Shown: positions 1 through 5,433 of the stretch, piece after piece
Layout of the letters: every line of letters begins with the position of its first letter
Numbering within the stretch: the stretch's first letter is position 1
From: Candidatus Rifleibacterium amylolyticum
GTDB lineage: Bacteria > Muiribacteriota > Ozemobacteria > Ozemobacterales > Ozemobacteraceae
Reading direction: 5' to 3'
NCBI GenBank assembly: GCA_009917695.1
Contig: JAACJG010000003.1
Coordinates: 372,001 to 436,000 of the forward strand
Length of the DNA stretch: 64,000 nt
The notes under the pieces: model-generated
Seen by the model: the letters and a program-made list of their open reading frames with translations, nothing else
The model's database searches: none
What the model was told of the DNA's origin: nothing
Position numbers and translations under genes: made by a program

Positions 1-355
1 TGCTGAGATCGAGTTCATCATAGCCAAGTTCAAGCGCGTTATCGGCTTCAATATCGAGTTTTTCGAGCTGCTGGGTAGACCGGCTGATATCGATATAACT
101 TTCTTCAGGAACTGGCTCCGGAAAAAGTTCGCTGAAGCCACGCCTGATTCGGCGCATCATTGTTGTTGCCGGCAGAGTTTCGTAACGCAGTCTGAAGAGC
201 TCTCCTGACTGGTCTGTGTGTTGCAGCGGGTGTCTGATAAGCTCAGGTTCGCCATGTGCTGGTATTCTCTGCCAGTGTGATATATTCTGAGCCGCGGCCA
301 GGTCGCAGATCAGCAGGCTCAGAATTACTGTAATAATGGCTTTGTTAAACTGCAT
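1..355 (-). CDS. Exported hypothetical protein (N-terminal part only)
   Basis: The frame opens with ATG at 355 and runs off the left edge with no stop, giving about 118 residues. The first 22 residues form a typical Sec signal peptide: a Lys near the N-terminus, a hydrophobic stretch IITVILSLLI and a probable cleavage after AAA. The rest is charged, rich in Arg, Glu and Leu, and matches no family I recognise. The start overlaps the end of the upstream hydrolase gene by 11 bases, so translation is probably coupled. Its place as last visible gene of a minus-strand run suggests co-transcription with the hydrolase and the DUF120-like gene. Function unknown. Confidence 0.6.
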   Translation of the reverse strand, partial: MQFNKAIITVILSLLICDLAAAQNISHWQRIPAHGEPELIRHPLQHTDQSGELFRLRYETLPATTMMRRIRRGFSELFPEPVPEESYIDISRSTQQLEKLDIEADNALELGYDELDLS

Positions 356-1226
356 ACCACACCGGCAGGTTGTCGAGAACACGGTATTTGATTTCGCCAT
401 GCTTGTGCAACGATGAAAGATAGCCGTTTACCATGGCACGGTAGAGATAATATTCCCAGTTGGTCTTCTTCAGGCCATAATGGTCGAGAAATGCTTTGAC
501 CACACGATCCTGAGGCATAGGCGTTTTTAGCAATCCGCGCATGAAGTCGAGAGACTCGTTTAAATGGCTGAGATTGCTGGAGATAAGAGTGTTGATCGAA
601 TTTTGCGGTTGGAAGTGGCCGCCAATATAGCAGCGGGCTTCGATTTTTCTGAGCTTTTCGAGTGTCTGCGAGTGCGCATTCGGGTCGTAATTGAACGGCA
701 GTCTTTGTTTGTTGAAAAAGTTGTCAGGAAACAGGGTGTCAGCTAAAAAAGCGACGCCATCCACAAGAAACCCTTTCTGATTAACCGAATGACCCGGCAG
801 GTCGAGTATTTCTATGCTGAGATCGTCAAGCTGTAGCTCGTTGCCGGAAATTACATCGACCTGGCTGGGGTTGGCCATGATGAAGCGGTTCATCAGGTCG
901 CCGATCGGAGCTCCGGCAAAAAGTACGGCACATTGAATCAGGGGTTGTCTTATGGTTGGAGCTTCAAGTGTCGAAGCCATGATTTTGCAGCCACATTTTT
1001 CCTGAAAAAGGCTGTTGCCACCTATATGATCAGCATGCGCATGCGTATTGAGAATATGTGAGACCTTGAAGCGATAATCTGAAAGCATTTCCAGAAGCTT
1101 ACCGGCAAACTGTTTGTCGCAGCCGGAGTCGATCAGTGCGACATTACTGTTGCCAAGCAGAATGACGCCGACATTGGCGGGCCCGCGAACCCATAATACC
1201 CGCTCGGTAAGGCGCGCCAGTTCCAT
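345..1226 (-). CDS. Metallo-beta-lactamase-fold hydrolase
   Basis: A 293-residue protein of the MBL superfamily. The signature HAHADH (His62, His64, Asp66, His67) forms the usual dinuclear metal site. Later ligands are visible as the His of LPGHS, the Asp of LADTLF and the His of GGHFQ. There is no signal peptide, so it should be cytoplasmic. The family covers glyoxalase II-like thioesterases, RNases and many uncharacterised hydrolases. The substrate cannot be read from sequence, and nothing supports a true beta-lactamase. It lies two bases downstream of the DUF120-like gene and overlaps the next exported protein, so these genes probably form one transcript. Confidence 0.85.
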   Translation of the reverse strand: MELARLTERVLWVRGPANVGVILLGNSNVALIDSGCDKQFAGKLLEMLSDYRFKVSHILNTHAHADHIGGNSLFQEKCGCKIMASTLEAPTIRQPLIQCAVLFAGAPIGDLMNRFIMANPSQVDVISGNELQLDDLSIEILDLPGHSVNQKGFLVDGVAFLADTLFPDNFFNKQRLPFNYDPNAHSQTLEKLRKIEARCYIGGHFQPQNSINTLISSNLSHLNESLDFMRGLLKTPMPQDRVVKAFLDHYGLKKTNWEYYLYRAMVNGYLSSLHKHGEIKYRVLDNLPVWYAV

Positions 1227-1228
1227 TC

Positions 1229-1675
1229 TCAGCCTGCCGGACGCTCAGAATCATCGACAACCACAAAGCCTTCGCTGCATCGACTGAGAATTTCGATCGA
1301 GCAGGAAGGTTCGCCGCTGAAGCCAATCGGCGGCGCCAGCACTTCGATGTAAAAGGGGTTGTCGTGATATGGCGAAAACTGCGCTTTGTAAATCCATGCT
1401 TTAACCGGCTGACAGCCTTCTACTGTAAGCTTGATGCGCACGAATTTAAAGACTTCGCCACCCTTTACCACTTTGAAAGCCGGATGCCATGGGAGCGGTT
1501 CACTGGTGAAGTCAGGTGTCAATATGACCAGAGGTTTGTCGAGCAGAATATTTATTGTGCCTTCTCTACAACCAGTAACTTCAGGAAAGCAATCTTTAAA
1601 AAACGGCATCTGTTCGCGAACAGTGTTTTTTGATTCGCCAAGACCCCTCTGTATTCTGCCTTTAATGATGCCCAT
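1229..1675 (-). CDS. DUF120 / CTP-dependent riboflavin kinase-like protein
   Basis: A 148-residue protein with a GGAGAA ribosome site before its ATG. The N-terminal pattern IKGRIQRGLGES, followed about 25 residues later by EGTINILLD, resembles the archaeal CTP-dependent riboflavin kinase family (DUF120), where GxGxG and the GTLNxxLD block form the core of the cradle-loop barrel. The C-terminal half (an Ile-Lys strand, SPYH, then EVLAPP) also follows that family's order. The second Gly-rich position is GES instead of GEG and the GTLN motif reads GTIN, so catalytic competence is uncertain. The family is mostly archaeal. The call is by eye; an HMM search against PF01982 would decide it. Confidence 0.5.
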   Translation of the reverse strand: MGIIKGRIQRGLGESKNTVREQMPFFKDCFPEVTGCREGTINILLDKPLVILTPDFTSEPLPWHPAFKVVKGGEVFKFVRIKLTVEGCQPVKAWIYKAQFSPYHDNPFYIEVLAPPIGFSGEPSCSIEILSRCSEGFVVVDDSERPAG

Positions 1676-1764
1676 GCGGCTGATTCTCCTTCACAGGTTC
1701 TTATCCAAGCATAGAACACTCAGGCTGACTTTTACAAGCAAATAAATCATCAGATATGAATTTA

Positions 1765-2238
1765 CTAAGCGATTTTTTTTATCATCTGCAGGCAGGGATT
1801 GCCTTGTCCCCAGAACACCGGGTATTCTTCGAGAGGTCTGAACCCGAGAGAAAGGTAAAATTTGCGGGTTTCTTCGTAGTGCGGCCAGTTGCTCGATGAG
1901 CTTACCGTTTTTACCTGCATGTATTCATAACCACGCGACCGGCAGTATTCGGTTACTGATTCTATTGCCGACCGCCCGAGTCCATGCCGGTGAAATTCGG
2001 GCAGTAGACCAAGCACATAAAGCTCCACCGACTCTTTGAAATGCGGCTTGATACTTATAAAGCCGCAGTTCTGCTGCTGTCTTCTGATCATGAATGTTGG
2101 CAATGTGTCTATTTCGGCACGGTAGCCAATTAGCGCGTCACCACTGCCAAACCATTCCGGTAAACGACTCAGGATTTTTTCGCATTCCTCACCCTTGTTT
2201 AACGACGGTCCCTCAACACTGAAATAATCTGATTTCAT
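1765..2238 (-). CDS. GNAT-family N-acetyltransferase
   Basis: I place the start at ATG 2238, giving 157 residues. It has an AGGTG ribosome site nine bases upstream, while the longer in-frame TTG start at 2286 lies inside the terminator hairpin of the preceding gene. The acetyl-CoA-binding motif A is visible as HRHGLGRSAI at about residues 83-92 (consensus R/QxxGxG/A), followed by the helix of motif A. The motif B region includes ARG-type spacing to YLSLGF, typical of the GNAT C-terminus (FYLSLGFRPL). The acceptor substrate is unknown. It is separated by 89 bases from the DUF120-like gene and may head that operon. Confidence 0.85.
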   Translation of the reverse strand: MKSDYFSVEGPSLNKGEECEKILSRLPEWFGSGDALIGYRAEIDTLPTFMIRRQQQNCGFISIKPHFKESVELYVLGLLPEFHRHGLGRSAIESVTEYCRSRGYEYMQVKTVSSSSNWPHYEETRKFYLSLGFRPLEEYPVFWGQGNPCLQMIKKIA

Positions 2239-2257
2239 ACATTTCGACACCTGGTTT

Positions 2258-2301
2258 TTCTGAAAATGAAAACAGGTCTGCCTCAAGAGACAAACCTGCT
2301 T
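2258..2301 (-). terminator. Rho-independent terminator after the Lys-rich exported gene
   Basis: Read on the minus strand, AAGCAGGTTTGTC, a short loop and GGCAGACCTGTTT form a 12-13 bp stem with G-U pairs, followed by the U-rich tail TTTTCATTTT. It sits 36 bases past the stop of the lysine-rich protein. It also overlaps the upstream TTG candidate start of the GNAT gene, which argues for the internal ATG there. Confidence 0.75.
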
Positions 2302-2336
2302 CGATTAAATTGTTAGAACCGTCTGATTATATCACA

Positions 2337-2801
2337 TTATCTCTTCGAACGGTTAAAATTCGGGAGAACTGGGTCCTGTGCCGGGGGAAGGGGCTGACCG
2401 CTTACTGCCGGTGCGCTGCTGCCGCTTGAACTTGAGCTTGAGCTTTTCTTGCCGCCTTTTTTGCCGACTTTGCGGAAGTGACCCTTGGTGTGGCTCTTTG
2501 AGCCCTTCTTGTAGTGACCCTTAACCCAGGTTTTCTTGGCTTTTTTGCCGGTAAGTTTTGACTTGGCTTTTACGGCGCCATCCATGATCTTGTTGGTAAC
2601 AGCCGAACCTGCTTTTACGAAAGCACGTTTGGTTTTCTTGCAGGCTTTTTTGATATTTCTTTTCATTTTTCTGGCGGCTTTTTTGAAGAATGACTGACAG
2701 CCTTTCTTTTTTGCTGCCATTACTTCATTCATTTCACCGGATACAGCGAAGAAGCCGAGAGCCAGAAGAAGGACTGCGAGGGTTTTATACACTTTACTCA
2801 T
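2337..2801 (-). CDS. Lysine-rich exported protein with WxxGH-type repeats
   Basis: A 154-residue protein with a GGAGG ribosome site eight bases before ATG. Residues 1-29 make a signal peptide (hydrophobic LAVLLLALGFFAV, likely cut after VMA). The mature protein is strongly basic: residues 30-85 are dominated by Lys, Ala and Arg, with regularly spaced KK pairs that could form amphipathic helices. Next come two related units, WVKGHYKKG and HTKGHFRKV, like the WxxGxW-type repeats seen in some envelope proteins. Then follow a run of seven Ser and a Pro-rich tail. It is monocistronic with its own terminator. Possible roles are binding of polyanions (LPS, DNA, teichuronic-type polymers) outside the cytoplasm; that is inference. 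No known family. Confidence 0.75.
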   Translation of the reverse strand: MSKVYKTLAVLLLALGFFAVSGEMNEVMAAKKKGCQSFFKKAARKMKRNIKKACKKTKRAFVKAGSAVTNKIMDGAVKAKSKLTGKKAKKTWVKGHYKKGSKSHTKGHFRKVGKKGGKKSSSSSSSGSSAPAVSGQPLPPAQDPVLPNFNRSKR

Positions 2802-2855
2802 AACTTGTAACCTCCAGTTGGTTTCTTATAAAATGCTTGTTTAATGATGTTTTTG

Positions 2856-2861
2856 AGTATA
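2856..2861 (-). promoter_or_regulatory. Candidate -10 box (TATACT) of the Lys-rich exported gene
   Basis: On the minus strand TATACT lies 55 bases before the start codon. No good -35 box is visible 16-18 bases upstream, so the call is weak. The 271-base gap before rph holds this box, the palindrome at 2899-2922 and the rph ribosome site; I see nothing else in it. Confidence 0.3.
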
Positions 2862-2898
2862 AGAATTATTTTGCGAACCCGTAACCCCCCTCTCATAA

Positions 2899-2922
2899 TT
2901 TTTTTAAAAAAAGTGTACACTT
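2899..2922. promoter_or_regulatory. T7A7 tract joined to the palindrome AAGTGTACACTT
   Basis: Seven T and seven A (2899-2912, itself symmetric) run directly into a perfect 12-base palindrome AAGTGTACACTT (2911-2922). It lies between divergent genes (the Lys-rich exported gene and rph). This is the usual form of a dimeric repressor site beside a bent A-tract, but which promoter it serves is not clear. Confidence 0.35.
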
Positions 2923-3072
2923 GGGCGATTGCTCTGTTAATGCCGCCTTTTGGCGCAAATTGCTGAGCCTGTTAACTTGATACTGTTGCTGGAATGGCAA
3001 GTTTTTCTTTCACCAGGGCGCCTGACATGATATCTTTGCCATGTAAAATTTGCGTTCGGAGGAACTTATATC

Positions 3073-3807
3073 ATGGCAAGACACGACGGTCGCGCTTACG
3101 ATCAACTCAGGCCGGTCAGCATCGAGACCGGTTATGTAAAATATCCGCATGGTTCAGCTCTGATAACCTTTGGAGACACCCGGGTTCTATGTACTGTTCA
3201 GGTCGATGAAAAAGTTCCTCCTTATGTTGCCTCCCGCGAAGTCCCGCAGGGTTGGATAACTGCCGAATACGCTCTTATGCCCGCCGCCGGACTGGTGCGC
3301 AACGACCGCGCCGGATATGGCAAAACCACGGTCAAGGGACGGGTTCACGAGATTCAACGTCTGATCGGGCGCTCTATGCGTTGTGCGCTTGACCTCAAAA
3401 AGCTCGGGCCACGCACTTTGATGATAGACTGCGATGTCATTCAGGCCGATGGCGGCACAAGGACCGCATCGATTACCGGCGCCATGGTTGCTCTTGATAT
3501 GGCGGTTAAAAAGCTTATGGCCGAAGGCAAACTTACTGAGAACCCTATTATCAACCAGGTTGCTGCCGTAAGCATCGGGATTGTCAACGGCAAGCCCTGT
3601 CTTGATCTTGATTATGTCGAAGATTCACACGCCGAGACCGATCTCAATCTGGTAATGAACGCTAAGGGCGGTTTTATCGAAGTTCAGGGTACTGCCGAAG
3701 ACGGCACCTTCAGCCGCGCCGAGCTTGATGAAATGCTTAAAATTGGTGAGGCCGGCATCAAAAAGCTTTTTGAACTCCAGAATCAGGCAATGGGGAAAGT
3801 AAAATGA
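3073..3807 (+). CDS. rph: Ribonuclease PH
   Basis: A 244-residue phosphorolytic 3'-5' exoribonuclease that trims tRNA precursors and some rRNA 3' ends. The N-terminus RHDGRAYDQLRPV is diagnostic. It is followed by GWITAEYALMP and the QADGGTRTASITGA block of the RNase PH fold. The acidic active-site region DLDYVEDSHAETDLN carries the conserved metal and phosphate-site Asp residues. Length matches the family (about 240). A GGAGGA site stands ten bases before the ATG. Its stop overlaps the rdgB start by four bases, a common rph-rdgB pairing, so the two are co-translated. Confidence 0.97.
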   Translation: MARHDGRAYDQLRPVSIETGYVKYPHGSALITFGDTRVLCTVQVDEKVPPYVASREVPQGWITAEYALMPAAGLVRNDRAGYGKTTVKGRVHEIQRLIGRSMRCALDLKKLGPRTLMIDCDVIQADGGTRTASITGAMVALDMAVKKLMAEGKLTENPIINQVAAVSIGIVNGKPCLDLDYVEDSHAETDLNLVMNAKGGFIEVQGTAEDGTFSRAELDEMLKIGEAGIKKLFELQNQAMGKVK

Positions 3808-4385
3808 ATCTCTGGGTCTCCACCCGAAATGCTCACAAGGCCGAAGAAATAGCGCATATTCTTGGGGAGTCATGCTCGATAAAGACACTCCTCGATTTGC
3901 CGGATTTTCCAGATATCGACGAAAACGGTGATTCATATCGCGCTAATGCCGAACTTAAGGCGCGCGCCCTCTGGGAAAAAGTTAAAGAGCCCGTTTTTGC
4001 TGACGATTCCGGCCTGGAAGTCGATGCCCTCGGTGGTCGGCCGGGCATACATTCTGCCCGATTTTCCGGGCTCGATACCAATCATCCGCGTAATATCGCC
4101 AAGCTTTTAACCGAACTTGGCGACCTGCCGGCAGATCAGCGCACAGCCCGTTTTCGCTGCGTAATTGTTTACATAGATCAAAATGGCGTTGCCCATGAAT
4201 TTGTCGGTACCGTTGATGGCTATATTGGCTTTGAATGCCTTGGCAAGGGCGGTTTTGGTTATGATCCTGTTTTTATGCTGTCAGATCGCAACTGCTCAGT
4301 AGCCCAGCTGCCAGCTGTAGAAAAAAACGCTATCAGCCATCGCGCCCGCGCTGTCGAGAAACTCAAGGCCTTTCTCAAGCTTTGA
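3804..4385 (+). CDS. rdgB: XTP/dITP pyrophosphatase (HAM1/RdgB)
   Basis: A 193-residue nucleotide-pool sanitising enzyme that hydrolyses non-canonical purine triphosphates (dITP, XTP) to monophosphates. Family motifs are clear: STRNAHKAEEI at the N-terminus for substrate binding, FADDSGLEVDALGGRPG with the metal-binding and catalytic Asp pair, GFGYDPVF, and the C-terminal ISHRARA. Length is normal. The ATGA overlap with rph indicates translational coupling. About 100 AT-rich bases separate it from the CheW-like gene, which may have its own promoter. Confidence 0.96.
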   Translation: MNLWVSTRNAHKAEEIAHILGESCSIKTLLDLPDFPDIDENGDSYRANAELKARALWEKVKEPVFADDSGLEVDALGGRPGIHSARFSGLDTNHPRNIAKLLTELGDLPADQRTARFRCVIVYIDQNGVAHEFVGTVDGYIGFECLGKGGFGYDPVFMLSDRNCSVAQLPAVEKNAISHRARAVEKLKAFLKL

Positions 4386-4488
4386 CAGTCACTAATATTT
4401 ATTCTTTTTTATACTGACGTTTTCTGTTATATATAATTGCACGCTGGCACCCGGGTGTCGCAACCAATCACACACAGGAAAAGAATCA

Positions 4489-5004
4489 ATGTCGCAGATA
4501 TTGCCGCTAATAAAAAGAATCGCCCAGAATGTCCGCGAAAAGAGCGGTGATGGACGGCTCGAAAAGTTTTTTATCTTCAAAATGGCCCGCAAGGCTTTTG
4601 CTATTCCTGCTGTCGATGTCGAAGAAGTTTCGATGCCAGTATCTTTGCTCGATATTCCGCAACGTTCTGAGCTTATCAAAGGCGTTGTCAACATTCGCGG
4701 CATAGTGATTCCGGTAATCAACCTGCGCTCCCGCATAGGTCTTGAGGCTGATTATCAGATCGAAGACGGTTCGCGTCTGCTTCTATTTACCTTCAAATCA
4801 GGAGCTCAGGTGGCCATGATGGCTGATGAAATTGAGTATCGTCTCAGAGATGGCGTGGTCGAAACGGTCGCACCTGAAAATGCCGAAGACCGCTCCTTTC
4901 GTATGGCGGTTATCGATAACGTCAGATACCCGGTTCTGATGATAGACATGTGGCTTGAAAAAAACGAGATCGAAATTCTACAGACTGTGGTAGAATCTTT
5001 TTGA
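4489..5004 (+). CDS. CheW-domain protein
   Basis: A 171-residue single-domain CheW homologue. The core spans about residues 25-165, with the recognisable LIKGVVNIRGIVIPVINLRSRIG segment that docks to receptors and the CheA P5 domain. A 25-residue leader precedes the fold. CheW proteins couple chemoreceptors to the histidine kinase. No receptor or CheA gene is nearby, but cheB and cheR occur 38 kb away in this window, so a dispersed chemosensory system is likely. A GGAAAAGAA site precedes ATG. It could equally be a scaffold in a non-motility Che pathway. The gene lies just upstream of rubredoxin and may share its terminator. Confidence 0.85.
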   Translation: MSQILPLIKRIAQNVREKSGDGRLEKFFIFKMARKAFAIPAVDVEEVSMPVSLLDIPQRSELIKGVVNIRGIVIPVINLRSRIGLEADYQIEDGSRLLLFTFKSGAQVAMMADEIEYRLRDGVVETVAPENAEDRSFRMAVIDNVRYPVLMIDMWLEKNEIEILQTVVESF

Positions 5005-5028
5005 TAAATTTTTCTGGAGGTAATGATA

Positions 5029-5187
5029 ATGGATAAATACGTTTGCACCGTATGTGGTTATGAATATGATCCAGCTGCTGGTGATCCCGATAACGGTATC
5101 GCCCCGGGAACACCTTTTGACAAGCTTCCCGCTGACTGGGTCTGCCCGGCCTGCGGCGTTGGCAAGGATCAGTTCGAAAAGATGTAA
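5029..5187 (+). CDS. Rubredoxin
   Basis: A 52-residue protein with the two rubredoxin knuckles CTVCGY (Cys6, Cys9) and CPACGV (Cys39, Cys42), which bind one iron. Also diagnostic are [17 protein letters not shown] and the aromatic-acidic LPADWVCP block. A strong GGAGG lies eight bases upstream of ATG. Rubredoxin carries single electrons in the cytoplasm, commonly to rubrerythrin, superoxide reductase or flavodiiron oxygen reductases in anaerobes. A ferritin-like protein lies at 42.6 kb. Its presence suggests an anaerobic or microaerophilic host. It ends its transcription unit at a strong terminator 43 bases downstream. Confidence 0.97.
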   Translation: MDKYVCTVCGYEYDPAAGDPDNGIAPGTPFDKLPADWVCPACGVGKDQFEKM

Positions 5188-5230
5188 ATTCGCAGGCCAC
5201 TAAGGCCGCTGAAAAATGTCTTAAAACAAG

Positions 5231-5260
5231 GGTCTGCAATAAATTGCAGACCTTTTTGTT
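5231..5260 (+). terminator. Rho-independent terminator after rubredoxin
   Basis: A perfect 9-bp stem, GGTCTGCAA / TTGCAGACC, with the tetraloop TAAA is followed directly by TTTTTGTT. It separates the rph-rubredoxin block from the phosphatase operon. Confidence 0.92.
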
Positions 5261-5275
5261 ATCTTGTCTTCGTGC

Positions 5276-5305
5276 TCGTAATCGTAATCGTAATCGTAAT
5301 CGGAA
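5276..5305 (+). repeat. Hexanucleotide tandem repeat (TCGTAA)4 plus one variant unit
   Basis: Four exact TCGTAA copies (5276-5299) are followed by TCGGAA. It is a short microsatellite between the rubredoxin terminator and the phosphatase operon. Changes in copy number could alter promoter spacing. Confidence 0.85.
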
Positions 5306-5365
5306 TATAACCGTCATTCGGCACGCAGGATTTCAGAGAGCATCAATTTGAGATTGCACCGGGTA

Positions 5366-5389
5366 ATTCTACAGATTTTCGTGTAGAAT
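5366..5389 (+). promoter_or_regulatory. Inverted repeat ATTCTACA-N8-TGTAGAAT upstream of the phosphatase operon
   Basis: Perfect 8-base arms lie 45-68 bases before the first phosphatase start. It could be an operator or an RNA hairpin in the leader. I found no convincing -35/-10 pair in this stretch. Confidence 0.45.
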
Positions 5390-5433
5390 ATAGCCCTGAG
5401 AGTAATATTGCTAAGAGACTTTTTACCGGGAGC

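Noticed and set aside
345-1226. Antibiotic-degrading beta-lactamase
   Set aside because: The HxHxDH motif is shared by the whole MBL superfamily; there is no signal peptide and no specific class B feature.
2239-2286. Longer GNAT start at TTG 2286
   Set aside because: It lies inside the terminator hairpin of the upstream gene; ATG 2238 has a good ribosome site.
5276-5305. CRISPR-like repeat
   Set aside because: Units are six bases with no spacers; no cas genes are present.
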